This document shows positions 7,837-16,911 of a DNA stretch of 64,000 bases, piece by piece. A program made the position numbers and the translations under genes. The first letter of the stretch is position 1. Each line of letters starts with the position of its first letter. The stretch covers positions 62,001 through 126,000 of the forward strand of contig WRLH01000006.1 in NCBI GenBank assembly GCA_009777715.1. The letters run 5' to 3'. The DNA is from Lachnospiraceae bacterium (GTDB lineage Bacteria > Bacillota > Clostridia > Lachnospirales > Lachnospiraceae). The notes beneath the pieces were generated by a model, which did no database searches, was not told where the DNA came from, and saw only the letters and a program-made list of their open reading frames with translations.

Positions 7837-9565
7837 GAAACTGCGCAATGAGTCCGTTTAATTTCGTTGAGATGTCGCTTAGCTCCTTGACGGCATTATT
7901 GCTTTCGATTGTCGCAGCCGCGCTTTCCTCGGCGGCCGCCGCACTTTCCTCGGCAGTGGCGGAATTTTGGTTGACGATATCGGAGACCGACTGGATATTA
8001 TGGTTAATGCTCTGGATATCGGTTAACTGCTTCATTGACGCTTCGGCAATCTCATGGATAAACTGGCTGCTTTCTTCAATGCCGCTGATTATTTCCGCAA
8101 GGCTTTTAGCCGTTTCATCAACAATCCGCGCCCCAAGCTCGGCCTTTTCAATCGAGGTTTGGATGATTATATTGGTTTTTGCTGCTGCTTCGGTGCTTCC
8201 CTCTGCCAGTTTTCCCACTTCACTTGCGACAACCGCAAAACCGCGTCCGTGGTCCCCGGCACGGGCCGCTTCAATTGCTGCGTTTAGCGAAAGAAGATTG
8301 GTCTGGGAAGCAATGTCATTAATTGTTTCAATTATTGTCTCTATCTGGCGGCTGGCGATAGTTATTTCGGTAACGGCAGTAATCATGTCTTTCATCTGCT
8401 GGCTTCCTTTGTGGGCATTGGCAATGACTGTATCAGCAAGCAGTGACGCCTTTCCTGCCAGCTCTGTATTTGACTTGGTATTGCTGGTTATTGCCCCGAC
8501 CGTATCAGAAAGGCCTTGGACAGACAAAGCCTGTTGCGTCGAACCCTCGGCAAGAAGCTGGGCCGCCCCGGCAATTTGCGACATACTATCAGATATTGAC
8601 TGGGTATTGTCCTGGACGCGCAGAGCATCCCTTTCAACCTGGGCGCTGGTTAATTTTATTTCACTGAACATTTTGTTAAGGCTTCTAGTTACTTCGGATA
8701 AGGAATTGCCCATAACATCATTATCTGACAATTTCTTTATTTTTGCGGTCAAATCGCCTTTGGAGATTGTTTCAAGGATAGATGACACCATTGTCACATG
8801 GCCGACAAATGATGAGCATGAGCGGATCGTTTCACCGATTTCATCTTTGACCAAGGCATATTTCCCGATAATTTTTTGATCAGTTGCGCTTAAGCTAATA
8901 TCCCCGGTCGTTCCGGCTTTTTTCATGAAAGCGCAAAGATGGCCAAGGGGGGCTGTAATCGATAAGGCAATAATTATTCCCAAAGCCACGGCAATAACTA
9001 AGGCTGTGACGATGATAATTGCGATATGCGTAACCGCTTTGCTTCCCTCTAAGATAATTGCGTCATTTTGATCATATATCATCGCCGAATATAACTCGCC
9101 GATTAATTTCAGATCGTTAATTACTTCATTGGCATTCGGGAGGATATCAGTAAGGAACATCTCTTCTGCTTCCAAGTCTTTTCCGGAGTTAATCAAATCA
9201 ATGATTGTCGCCGCCCCGTGATGGATTTCGTTATGAGGGGGGATTAATGAGTCAAGATAATAGCGAACTTCCGGCAAAAGCACGGCATCCTCATTTTCAC
9301 TAAGCCATTTTCCCATTGCGCAGCCATTGGGGTCTACCGACCCGGTAAACTCTTCTTTGGTGATGATATAAGTACTCATATTTCCCCGCCAGTCATAATG
9401 GGCGGATAAAATATTGCTAAAATCTTTTGCGTCATTTTCCATTTGCAATAAATTTTGTGACATCGATGTCAGTTTTTGGATGCTGGTGACGCCAACAATT
9501 CCTAATATTGTTCCAAGCAAAACGATGACCATAAATCCACCGATGATTTTTATTTTGAGGCTCAT
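7814..9565 (-). CDS. Methyl-accepting chemotaxis protein with extracellular CZB-type domain
   Basis: A 583-residue transmembrane chemoreceptor. Helix 1 (about residues 5-28) and helix 2 (about 180-205) bracket an extracellular domain with the chemoreceptor zinc-binding (CZB) pattern: H56 in HYDWRGN, C82 in CAMGKW, H111 and H115/H116 in [13 protein letters not shown]-like segment and the MCP signalling hairpin tip ([19 protein letters not shown]) follow. CZB domains bind zinc through three His and one Cys and are usually cytosolic; here the domain sits between the two membrane helices, which is notable. The ATG at 9565 was chosen for its GGAG ribosome site. The last codons overlap the direct repeat that bounds the galactan module. 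Confidence 0.88.
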   Translation of the reverse strand: MSLKIKIIGGFMVIVLLGTILGIVGVTSIQKLTSMSQNLLQMENDAKDFSNILSAHYDWRGNMSTYIITKEEFTGSVDPNGCAMGKWLSENEDAVLLPEVRYYLDSLIPPHNEIHHGAATIIDLINSGKDLEAEEMFLTDILPNANEVINDLKLIGELYSAMIYDQNDAIILEGSKAVTHIAIIIVTALVIAVALGIIIALSITAPLGHLCAFMKKAGTTGDISLSATDQKIIGKYALVKDEIGETIRSCSSFVGHVTMVSSILETISKGDLTAKIKKLSDNDVMGNSLSEVTRSLNKMFSEIKLTSAQVERDALRVQDNTQSISDSMSQIAGAAQLLAEGSTQQALSVQGLSDTVGAITSNTKSNTELAGKASLLADTVIANAHKGSQQMKDMITAVTEITIASRQIETIIETINDIASQTNLLSLNAAIEAARAGDHGRGFAVVASEVGKLAEGSTEAAAKTNIIIQTSIEKAELGARIVDETAKSLAEIISGIEESSQFIHEIAEASMKQLTDIQSINHNIQSVSDIVNQNSATAEESAAAAEESAAATIESNNAVKELSDISTKLNGLIAQFQIEKSSA

Positions 9566-9641
9566 ATATTCTCCTAACATAATTTTCTTTTGACATAATT
9601 ATTATATGCGCAAAAATCGACAATGATATATGCGGCAAAAT

Positions 9642-9683
9642 AAAAAAAGGGCTGCAACACACCTTTGGCGTGTTTGCAGTCCC
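9642..9683 (-). terminator. Rho-independent terminator after the GH3 gene
   Basis: On the minus strand a strong stem (GGGACTGCAAACACGCC pairing with GGTGTGTTGCAGCCC) is followed by TTTTTTTATTTT. It is placed 31 bp after the stop of the NagZ-like gene and before the chemoreceptor. Confidence 0.9.
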
Positions 9684-9714
9684 TAGCAACTTACTTCGTA
9701 TCTTTTACTCTTTT

Positions 9715-11103
9715 CTATTCCTCTGCTTGTCCGGCATACTTAACCCGGTAAATCCGGCGCAGCGATTCATTTATCCTTTCCTCGGTAAGCTTCCCGCTCT
9801 CAATTGCTTCGGTGATGCCAATATATGCTTCGGAAAAGCTTTCCGGCATCAAAATCATGTCCGCCCCGGCTTGCAACGCCCTGACCGCAGCGTCAGCCGC
9901 CGTATAATATTCCGTAATCGCCCCCATGTTAAGCGCGTCTGTAATGATGATACCTGTAAAGCCCAGTTCCTCCCGCAAAATTTCGGTTACCATTTTTTTT
10001 GAAAGGGAAGCCGGGGTATTGTCGCCTGTGATATTTGGCACGGAAATATGCCCCATCATAATAAACTCGACTCCCTCATTAATTCCGGCAATAAAGGGAA
10101 GAAATTCAAAATCCTGCATTTCATTAATTGTCCGCTCGGTAATAGCCATGCCTTCATGGGTATCAACCGAAGCATTACCCAAGCCGGGGAAATGCTTAAG
10201 AGTCGAGCTTACTCCTGTTTCTTTCGCCCCCTGGACAAATGCCCTCACCATCTCGGCCGCCACGGCCGGGTCGGGGCTAAAGGTGCGGGTCCCCAAGGGA
10301 TTAGCCTCCGCCGGGCTGTTTTCTGAATCAATAATAACATCTGCGATTGGCGCAAAATTCAAATTGAAGCCAAATTCACTCATGTAAGTCCCGATTGTGA
10401 TACCAGCTTCTTTGGCAAGCTGGGGATTATTTGTCGCCCCGATGTCTTCCATTGGGCCAACATTTTCGGCAATGTTTCTGCTTGCCAGCCTTGTTACCTC
10501 GCCCCCCTCTTCATCAAGCGCAAGAAAAATCGGATATTTGCTCATATTGCGGGTATTTTCAAGCATTTCCGTAATCTGTCTGGCTGATTCGATATTGGCG
10601 CGGAAATATATTAAGCCGCCAACCGGGTACTCAAGCAGTTTTTCCCTCGTTGTCTCACCTGCCCTGGTGACATTATTTGCACCCGTCAGGGCTTCCGGCG
10701 TAATGATGAACAGGCCTGCGATTTTTTCCTCAAGACTAAGCAAAGCAATCTGGCTGTCAACATATATATCCAAAGCGCTAATTTCCACAATTGGCTCTTC
10801 TTCGATTATTATTACTTCCTCGTCCGGCGGCGCGGTAATTTCCACGATTTCAATTTCTTCCGGCACTTCTTCGGGTACTTCATCTAACGGCTCAATCGCA
10901 CTTTCATTGGCTGCTTGGTAATTCCTAAATGCTTCCAGCATGGACCGGACGCCGACATTGATCCCGAAAACTATCCCGGTCAGCAGTACCACAGCCACAA
11001 AATAGGCGATTATCTGATTCCGGATCCGGCGTTTCCGCCGATAAGAGCGGCGTTCGCCCTGTTCGTCAACTAAATTATCTATCGTTTCATTGGTTTCTTT
11101 CAC
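9715..11103 (-). CDS. NagZ-like GH3 beta-N-acetylhexosaminidase, membrane-anchored
   Basis: A GH3 hydrolase preceded by a basic cytosolic N-terminus, one membrane helix (about residues 29-50) and a Pro/Glu-rich linker (about 70-110). NagZ signatures are KHFPGLGN...DTHEG, carrying the Asp-His dyad, and ITDALNMGAI with the nucleophile Asp. These enzymes remove N-acetylglucosamine from peptidoglycan fragments; here it would act at the outer membrane face. I prefer the GTG at 11103 as start, because AAGGGAG stands five bases before it; an in-frame ATG lies ten codons earlier (11133). A long structured leader and a consensus promoter lie upstream (11230-11504). Confidence 0.88.
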   Translation of the reverse strand: MKETNETIDNLVDEQGERRSYRRKRRIRNQIIAYFVAVVLLTGIVFGINVGVRSMLEAFRNYQAANESAIEPLDEVPEEVPEEIEIVEITAPPDEEVIIIEEEPIVEISALDIYVDSQIALLSLEEKIAGLFIITPEALTGANNVTRAGETTREKLLEYPVGGLIYFRANIESARQITEMLENTRNMSKYPIFLALDEEGGEVTRLASRNIAENVGPMEDIGATNNPQLAKEAGITIGTYMSEFGFNLNFAPIADVIIDSENSPAEANPLGTRTFSPDPAVAAEMVRAFVQGAKETGVSSTLKHFPGLGNASVDTHEGMAITERTINEMQDFEFLPFIAGINEGVEFIMMGHISVPNITGDNTPASLSKKMVTEILREELGFTGIIITDALNMGAITEYYTAADAAVRALQAGADMILMPESFSEAYIGITEAIESGKLTEERINESLRRIYRVKYAGQAEE

Positions 11104-11229
11104 TTTGGCTCCCTTATCTTTAAAAAAGTACATATATAGATATGATAAACTATATCTAGTATTTTTTCTACAAAAATTTTTTTATTTTTCGAAAAATATG
11201 AAAAAGTAGATTTAGCTGCACGACGAAGC

Positions 11230-11470
11230 GGGTATTAACTATTAATTAATACCCGCTCCTACACTACGTTGTCCATTGGCCTAAACCTCCGTTATTAAGT
11301 TTTCGATAAGCTTTTGCATTCTCTTCCATTCTATGTGGCACACTAGTGCCGGTAACAGACATCTATATGTTCTTCGTTACTCTATATGGACTGCGATACT
11401 GCTAAAGCTTACACTTGTTAAACATTCCTCCTCATCCGTAAATCATCTATTTGAATTGAAGCTGTTTATA
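11230..11470 (-). ncRNA. Structured RNA or long leader, family unassigned
   Basis: Transcription from the consensus promoter at 11476-11504 would start near 11469 and run leftward for over 300 bases without a real ORF. Helices can be drawn by hand: TGCTAAAGCTTA (11400-11411) with TAAGCTTTTGCA (11307-11318), one mismatch; TCCAT/ATGGA (11325-11329 with 11386-11390) inside it; two hairpins within, GTAAC...GTTAC (11352-11380) and GGCAC...GTGCC (11337-11350); and a terminal 11-bp stem GCGGGTATTAA (11229-11257). This is a nested junction typical of real ncRNAs. It does not match tmRNA, SRP, RNase P or common riboswitch consensus sequences that I know. It may be independent or the 5' leader of the GH3 gene. 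Confidence 0.55.
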
Positions 11471-11475
11471 AATTT

Positions 11476-11504
11476 ATTATACCACCTTTCGAGTATTTGT
11501 CAAT
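11476..11504 (-). promoter_or_regulatory. Perfect-consensus sigma-A promoter
   Basis: On the minus strand TTGACA (11499-11504) and TATAAT (11476-11481) are separated by exactly 17 bases. Both hexamers match the consensus fully, which predicts very strong constitutive transcription towards the structured region at 11230-11470 and the GH3 gene. An AT-rich UP-like tract lies upstream (11505-11560). Confidence 0.85.
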
Positions 11505-11598
11505 ACTTTTTTTTAAAATTTTTTCAATTTTTTGAAAATATTTTTAATTTTGCGAATATTGCAGTTTATTTGGGCATATAGTGTAAATTTAATAATAA

Positions 11599-12798
11599 TT
11601 ACTTGTCAAACACAATCTTCTCGCTGCCGAACATTTTCGCGAGCACACCCACTAACACTAGCGTAAACACTAAATTAGTCAAAGCAGTTATGAAAAAATT
11701 CAGCATTGAAACGTCACTGGTAAATATCGCGGTCAGGCTTTGGGCGCTATTAAAAATCGGGATAAAATAGTACTGCATATCACTCACCGCGCCGCCAGTA
11801 ATCATGCCCGAAAGGCCAAAAAGCATACTGACCACCATAAAGGGGGCCGCATATGAATTTGCTTCCTTGATGGACTTGGCATAAGCTGATGTAACTGAAA
11901 GCAGGGCCACAAAAACCAAAACCGTCGAAATAAGCACCGTAAAAATCATCAGAAATTCTGCCATTGAAAAATTAAGCGAAAAATCATCCGTCCCAACCAT
12001 CATATTGGGCAGGGAAAGAGCCATTCCGGTAAAACTCGCTGTTGCGCCAAGAAAACCAAAAGCGGAAATGCTAAGCACCTTGGCTAATGCCATATCCCGG
12101 CGGCGAGCCGGAGTTACCAGCATTGTCCCCAAAGTTCCCCGCTCTTTTTCGCCAGCGATTGATTCAGGCGCAATCGCCATGCAGCCTTGGTAGATAAGCA
12201 TAAAAAGGAGCATCGGAATCAGCGACATCATAAATGTCATATCAAAGCTTGCCCCGGTGTTTAAGTCATATTCTTCTGCGTCAAGAAGCGCGTTGATATC
12301 AAATTTTTTCGTCATGCTCCGTTCAAATTCAAATAAGAGATTGCGGATCATGGCATTTGCTTGCATTGATTCCATATTGCCTAGGTTGTACCAGATTTGG
12401 ATTTGAGGGGTATCGCTGATAGGAAGCCTTGTATCATAATTAGCAATTGCCTCATCAAAATCTGCCGGAAATTCAACCAATAAATCCGCCTCATTGGCTG
12501 TAATCTGCTCTTTTAAAGCTTCCATTTCCCCGGCCGTTATATTGGCAATATCGAAAGGCAGTTCCGGCACGTTAAGCATATAAGAAACGCTGTCCGGCAT
12601 ATTTACGACCGAAACCCGGTATTGGTAATCTTCGCCGATACTGACCATATTCGTCATCAATGTGCCCATCAGCGTATACGCGACATAAATAAACAAGCCT
12701 TGGAGAATGATGCCCGAAAAAACTAATTTCCGGTCACCAAACAGGCGGGTTAATTCTTTTTTTAGGATTGTAAAAACATTATTTTTCTTGGTTTTCAT
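11599..12798 (-). CDS. ABC-2 type export permease, NatB-like
   Basis: The 399-residue product has an N-terminal membrane helix (about 20-45), a large extracytoplasmic domain (about 45-165) and five or six C-terminal helices. The segment EKERGTLGTMLVTPARRRD in the middle is the coupling region typical of NatB/YhaP-type ABC-2 permeases. It forms an exporter with the ATPase encoded directly upstream; the start codon overlaps the ATPase stop (ATGA) with a GGGGAGG ribosome site, so translation is coupled. NatAB exports sodium in Bacillus, but the family includes drug and peptide exporters, so the substrate is not assigned. Confidence 0.85.
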   Translation of the reverse strand: MKTKKNNVFTILKKELTRLFGDRKLVFSGIILQGLFIYVAYTLMGTLMTNMVSIGEDYQYRVSVVNMPDSVSYMLNVPELPFDIANITAGEMEALKEQITANEADLLVEFPADFDEAIANYDTRLPISDTPQIQIWYNLGNMESMQANAMIRNLLFEFERSMTKKFDINALLDAEEYDLNTGASFDMTFMMSLIPMLLFMLIYQGCMAIAPESIAGEKERGTLGTMLVTPARRRDMALAKVLSISAFGFLGATASFTGMALSLPNMMVGTDDFSLNFSMAEFLMIFTVLISTVLVFVALLSVTSAYAKSIKEANSYAAPFMVVSMLFGLSGMITGGAVSDMQYYFIPIFNSAQSLTAIFTSDVSMLNFFITALTNLVFTLVLVGVLAKMFGSEKIVFDK

Positions 12799-13571
12799 AC
12801 TGCCTCCCCTGTCACTTGATGATAAATATCAAAAAATGCTTCTTCTAAGGTTTTTGATCCGGCAATTTCTGCTACCGGGGCGCAAGCAACCATTTTGCCA
12901 TCGATAATAATCCCGGCACGGTCGCAAAGCTTTTCAACCAAACTAAAGATATGCGTGGAAAGAATAATGCTTTTGCCCTCAAGTTTTAGCTCAACCAAAA
13001 AATCAACAACTACCTTTGCCGTGATGACATCAAGGCCATTTGTAGGCTCGTCAAAAATAATGATTTGGGGATCATGGACAATCGAGACCACCAGCGAAAT
13101 CTTTTGCTTCATTCCTTGGGAAAGATTGGCAATTTTGACCTCGGCGAATTTATCAATTCCAAATTTTTCAAATAGGGCTGTTTTGCGTGTTCTTGCTTTA
13201 TCTTTTGGGATTCCATGCAGCTCGGCAAAAAAATCATAGAGATAGTTCGGGGTAAAAAAATCATCAAGCTTTAATTCGTTGGTCAGAAAGCCAATGCTTT
13301 GCCGCACCTGTTGTGATTGCTTGACGATACTGTATCCGCCAACTAACGCATCGCCAGAGTCCGGGTTAATAAGAGTGGCCAGCATCCGCATTGTTGTTGT
13401 CTTGCCAGCTCCGTTAGGGCCAAGCAGCCCGAAAACTTCCCCCTCATACGAGGTAAAACTAACATTGTCTGCCGCTGTGATGACAGGCTTATGTAAGTTT
13501 CTCAGTTTTTGCTGCTTTTTCGACAGCTTGAAGGTTTTGCTTAAATTTGAGACTGATAGTACTTCCTTCAT
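12795..13571 (-). CDS. ABC transporter ATPase, NatA-like
   Basis: A 258-residue ABC ATPase with Walker A GPNGAGKTT (51-59), signature LSQGMKQK (150-157), Walker B IIIFDEP (170-176) and the switch histidine in STHIF. The Q-loop position reads LTNELKL, with Asn in place of the usual Gln. It energises the ABC-2 permease encoded downstream with a four-base overlap. The combination and sequence resemble NatA of sodium exporters. No regulator or accessory gene accompanies the pair, so the exported substrate remains open. Confidence 0.88.
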   Translation of the reverse strand: MKEVLSVSNLSKTFKLSKKQQKLRNLHKPVITAADNVSFTSYEGEVFGLLGPNGAGKTTTMRMLATLINPDSGDALVGGYSIVKQSQQVRQSIGFLTNELKLDDFFTPNYLYDFFAELHGIPKDKARTRKTALFEKFGIDKFAEVKIANLSQGMKQKISLVVSIVHDPQIIIFDEPTNGLDVITAKVVVDFLVELKLEGKSIILSTHIFSLVEKLCDRAGIIIDGKMVACAPVAEIAGSKTLEEAFFDIYHQVTGEAV

Positions 13572-13592
13572 AAATTTTCCTTTCTAGTTTCA

Positions 13593-14831
13593 CTATATCA
13601 GCGGATATCTATCCGTCAATAACTTAACAATTGCTTTAACCTCATCAACGCCCTCTTCACCCTTTTTGATAATAAGTGAAACCGCTTCGGCAACGCTTGC
13701 CATGTCATTGGCATTAAGTCCCCTTGTTGTAACGGCCGGAGTCCCAAGACGGATTCCGCTAGTGACAAAAGGCGATCTTGGGTCATTCGGAATCGTGTTT
13801 TTGTTCGCGGTAATATGGGCTTTGTCCATCAAAAGCTCGACTGCTTTTCCGGTCAAATCAAAATCAGTCAGGTCAACCAGCATTAAATGGTTGTCAGTGC
13901 CGCCGGAAACAATTTTTATGCCCCGCGAAATTAATCCTTGGCAAAGTGTTTTGGCATTCCTGATGACATTATGCTGGTACTCCTTAAAATCTTTGCCTAA
14001 AGCTTCTTTAAAGCAAACTGCTTTTGCCGCAATAACGTGCATTAACGGGCCGCCTTGGATGCCGGGGAAAATCGCTTTATTAAAGTTATATTTCTCGGCC
14101 GCTTGAAGATTAGCAAGAATTAATCCGCCCCGCGGGCCGCGCAGAGTTTTGTGGGTTGTTGAGGTGACTACATCGGCATACGGAATCGGGCTTTCATGAA
14201 CACCCGCTGCGACCAGGCCAGCAATATGGGCCATATCAACCATCAAAACCGCCCCCACCTCATCAGCCACTGCCCGGAAGATCTCAAAATCAATGGCGCG
14301 GGCATAAGCCGAAGCCCCGGCGATAATCATCTTCGGACGGCATGATTGGGCGATAGCTTTAAGCTCATCATAATCAATAAAGCCGTTTTCATTAACGCCA
14401 TAAGGCACAATATTAAAATATTTTCCGGAAATATTAACCGGGCTTCCATGGGTCAAATGCCCGCCATGGGCAAGGTTCATTCCCATGATTGTGTCCCCGG
14501 GCTCGCAAATGGCATATTGGACGGCAAGATTCGCCTGGGCCCCGGAGTGAGGCTGGACATTGGCATATTCACAGCCAAATAATTCTTTTGCCCTTTCAAT
14601 TGCCAAGCTTTCAACTTCATCAACGCATTCACAGCCGCCATAATATCTTTTGCCAGGATAACCCTCGGCATATTTGTTGGTAAGCGGGCTGCCCATCGCT
14701 GCCATGACGGCTTTGCTGACCCAGTTTTCGGATGCAATCAGCTCAATATGGCTGTTTTGGCGATTAAGTTCATCATCAATCAGCCTTGCAATATCAGGGT
14801 CAAAATTTTTTATTTCATTAAAGTCATACAT
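13593..14831 (-). CDS. glyA: Serine hydroxymethyltransferase
   Basis: The 412-residue product is a full-length bacterial SHMT, which interconverts serine and glycine while charging tetrahydrofolate with a one-carbon unit. The PLP lysine is Lys228 in [21 protein letters not shown] (34-39), YPGKRYYGG (58-66) and PHSGAQAN (94-101) are further family blocks. GGAGG is placed well before the ATG. The gene is transcribed alone from a TTGCAA/TATACT promoter that shares its -35 hexamer with the divergent lipid kinase promoter. Confidence 0.97.
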   Translation of the reverse strand: MYDFNEIKNFDPDIARLIDDELNRQNSHIELIASENWVSKAVMAAMGSPLTNKYAEGYPGKRYYGGCECVDEVESLAIERAKELFGCEYANVQPHSGAQANLAVQYAICEPGDTIMGMNLAHGGHLTHGSPVNISGKYFNIVPYGVNENGFIDYDELKAIAQSCRPKMIIAGASAYARAIDFEIFRAVADEVGAVLMVDMAHIAGLVAAGVHESPIPYADVVTSTTHKTLRGPRGGLILANLQAAEKYNFNKAIFPGIQGGPLMHVIAAKAVCFKEALGKDFKEYQHNVIRNAKTLCQGLISRGIKIVSGGTDNHLMLVDLTDFDLTGKAVELLMDKAHITANKNTIPNDPRSPFVTSGIRLGTPAVTTRGLNANDMASVAEAVSLIIKKGEEGVDEVKAIVKLLTDRYPLI

Positions 14832-14895
14832 TATGTAAACCTCCGTTTAAGCTTCCAATCTATTTCCCCACTAGTTAAACCTTAACCACTATGCT

Positions 14896-14946
14896 AGTAT
14901 AGCACATGAAATAATATTTGCAAAGTAGAACAGAATGAGATAAAAT
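14896..14946. promoter_or_regulatory. Divergent glyA / lipid-kinase promoters sharing one -35 hexamer
   Basis: The palindromic hexamer TTGCAA (14918-14923) serves leftward with TATACT (14896-14901 on the minus strand, 16-bp spacer, extended TGC before the -10) and rightward with TAAAAT (14941-14946, 17-bp spacer). The two polymerase footprints would overlap completely, so the promoters should exclude each other. Confidence 0.55.
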
Positions 14947-15031
14947 GAATAGTCAGCAATCTCAAAAGTTGTTGTGAATCAAGAAGTAAATCAAATCAGC
15001 AATCGGACAAGCAAATGATAAAGGAGCAGCC

Positions 15032-15973
15032 ATGTATCATATCATAGTTAACCCAATGGCAAAATCCGGGCGGGGCAAAAAATTATGGCGCCGGATCGAA
15101 GCCGGGTTAATCGAGCGGAACGTTGAATATGATGTTTATTTTTCAAAGCGGGCAGGTTTTGTGAGCAAACACGTAAAGGAGCTTACCGAAACCTATAACC
15201 TCACGGCTAATCCTGAGCCGCTCAAATTAATCATCTTAGGCGGTGACGGAACGATTAATGAAGCGTTACAAGGCATCGCTGATTTCGAGCGGGCAGAAGT
15301 CGGTTATATCCCGACCGGGTCAAGCAATGATATGGCAAGGGATTTGTGCTTGCCAAAAGAACCGCTTGCTATCTTGGATATTATTTTGGCAGGAGAATCA
15401 CACCGGATAATGGATATCGGCGAAATATCATTTAATGATGACCGCCCCTCCCGCTATTTTGCCGTCAGTTCCGGAATCGGTTTTGACGCTGCCGTCTGTA
15501 GTGAGGTTCTTACCTCAAAGCTTAAAAAGGCGTTAAACAAAGTCCGGCTTGGCAAACTGATCTATCTGGCCATTGCCTTAAAGCAAATCATCACCGCCAA
15601 AAAAGCGGCGGTTAATATTTATTTGGATGATGATAAAGAGCCGATTCATTATCGGAAATTCTTGTTCGCCGCCGGAATGGTGCATCGGTTCGAAGGCGGC
15701 GGCTTTAAGTTTTGCCCTAATGCCGACTATACCGATGGGCTTTTGGACTTTTGTGTCGTTGGCGGCCTTCCTAAGATAATCCTGCTCCTTGCTTTGCCGA
15801 CAGCTTTTTTCGGCAAGCATTTCCTTTTTCCCAAAATTGATTCATACCGCTGCCAAACAATGCGGATTGAAGCTTCGGCTTCCCTCTGGGTTCATACTGA
15901 CGGCGAGGTCGAAGCCCCGGCCAGGGAAGTGGTCATGACCTGCCACAAAAAGAAGCTTCGGATGATGTGCTAG
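15032..15973 (+). CDS. Diacylglycerol/lipid kinase, DagK/YegS family
   Basis: The 313-residue protein shows the DAGK catalytic domain: VNPMAKSGRG at 7-15, the nucleotide motif GGDGTINEALQG at 70-81 and PTGSSND at 94-100, followed by the C-terminal beta-sandwich lobe with CPNADYTDGLLD. Such kinases recycle diacylglycerol to phosphatidic acid at the membrane in Gram-positives, although some family members phosphorylate other lipids. It has a good AAAGGAG ribosome site. Its TAG stop overlaps the TAG stop of the convergent toxin gene in the tetramer CTAG. Substrate is inferred from family. Confidence 0.9.
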   Translation: MYHIIVNPMAKSGRGKKLWRRIEAGLIERNVEYDVYFSKRAGFVSKHVKELTETYNLTANPEPLKLIILGGDGTINEALQGIADFERAEVGYIPTGSSNDMARDLCLPKEPLAILDIILAGESHRIMDIGEISFNDDRPSRYFAVSSGIGFDAAVCSEVLTSKLKKALNKVRLGKLIYLAIALKQIITAKKAAVNIYLDDDKEPIHYRKFLFAAGMVHRFEGGGFKFCPNADYTDGLLDFCVVGGLPKIILLLALPTAFFGKHFLFPKIDSYRCQTMRIEASASLWVHTDGEVEAPAREVVMTCHKKKLRMMC

Positions 15974-16284
15974 GAGTTTGGGTGTATTAATAAATTTTGA
16001 ATTTGGATAATATCATGTTCAGATAATCGCCCTATTTTCCAAACAAGGTCACTCTCAATAAGATGACAGATTTTCGTAGTCCTTACGATAGTTTCTTTCT
16101 TTAACCCGGCTTTATTCCAATGTCTAAGCGGATAATCATATCTATCCCTTTGACTATGCGTTGTCATTTTAAGTGAAATAATAATAGCTTTTGATTGACC
16201 TATTATAAGGACAGGGCGGTTTTTAACTAAATCGGAATCTTCAAATTTTACTTTGGCAAACCAGACTTCCCATATTTTATGCTT
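15970..16284 (-). CDS. PemK/MazF-like toxin of a Panacea toxin-antitoxin pair
   Basis: The 104-residue product resembles the MazF/PemK/Kid RNase fold: a first strand KIWEVWFAKVKFED, then NRPVLIIG, where the proline-containing strand is the usual family mark, and a C-terminal amphipathic helix. MazF-like toxins cut mRNA. I chose the ATG at 16284, which overlaps the last codons of the Panacea gene by eight bases and gives the canonical KIWEVWF start; the longer frame (to 16317) would overlap more. The antitoxin-first order and the overlap are typical of toxin-antitoxin operons. Similarity is moderate, so toxin family is probable rather than certain. Confidence 0.7.
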   Translation of the reverse strand, partial: KHKIWEVWFAKVKFEDSDLVKNRPVLIIGQSKAIIISLKMTTHSQRDRYDYPLRHWNKAGLKKETIVRTTKICHLIESDLVWKIGRLSEHDIIQIQNLLIHPNS

Positions 16285-16837
16285 CATTGTAGTTATCCCA
16301 ATAGTCGTCATTTTCATCAGCAGGCAAAACTAAAAAGCCTTCTGAATCCCTATGCCCAATAGCTATATTTTTTGAGTCATTTAGCTTTATCTTAAATGGC
16401 TTAATTCGCTCATTCGCCGAAAAATAGGCCGCAATTTGCTCAATATTTATCACTTCATTACGGTTTGTTTGCGCCCACGGCGAATCCGGCTCATGCGTTT
16501 TATTGACAAGATAAGCTGCTGTATACTTTCCATATTCTCTAGCTATGTCAAGCAAAAAACTATATTCTTCATCAGAAAAATTTTCCGCTATGTCTTTTCC
16601 TTCGGCGGCAATAGAATTTTTGCCACAAATTTTGTACTTCTGGTAAATCGCCGGAATTACTGGACCTAAGTCCCATGCTTCGATAGCCTCTGTAAATAAC
16701 GGCTTGTTTAATGCAGCTAAATAGTGGCCCTGGGCATAATATAAAAGCTTATTAAGCTTTAAGTTCGTGATTTCGCCTTCGTCATCCTGCCCTGCTAATT
16801 CAATGAAGAAATTCGCTACATCATAAATATTGGCCAT
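16277..16837 (-). CDS. Panacea (DUF4065) domain antitoxin
   Basis: The 186-residue protein matches the Panacea/SocA-like domain: MANIYDVANFFIEL, the hallmark TNLKLNKLLYYAQGHYLA (about 24-41), then EAWDLGPVIPAIYQKYK (about 52-68). Panacea is known as a promiscuous antitoxin domain that neutralises unrelated toxins by direct binding. The C-terminal part beyond residue 130 is likely toxin-specific. A TTGACG/TATAAT promoter stands directly upstream and the toxin gene overlaps its end, which supports a co-expressed pair. There is no DNA-binding domain, so autoregulation would need another mechanism. Confidence 0.88.
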   Translation of the reverse strand: MANIYDVANFFIELAGQDDEGEITNLKLNKLLYYAQGHYLAALNKPLFTEAIEAWDLGPVIPAIYQKYKICGKNSIAAEGKDIAENFSDEEYSFLLDIAREYGKYTAAYLVNKTHEPDSPWAQTNRNEVINIEQIAAYFSANERIKPFKIKLNDSKNIAIGHRDSEGFLVLPADENDDYWDNYNEA

Positions 16838-16871
16838 GGCTAATTCCTTTCTAACAATGCTATTAAATATA

Positions 16872-16900
16872 ATTATACAATTGCGTGGGGCTTACGTCAA
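16872..16900 (-). promoter_or_regulatory. Promoter of the Panacea toxin-antitoxin operon
   Basis: On the minus strand TTGACG (16895-16900) and TATAAT (16872-16877) are 17 bases apart, 35 bp before the antitoxin start. The 13-bp tandem repeat begins 12 bp upstream of the -35. Confidence 0.7.
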
Positions 16901-16911
16901 TCTAGGCTTGC

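Noticed and set aside
7848-8879. 343-codon frame on the plus strand inside the chemoreceptor
   Set aside because: Shadow of the alanine-rich MCP signalling domain; low-complexity Ala/Ser product, no ribosome site.
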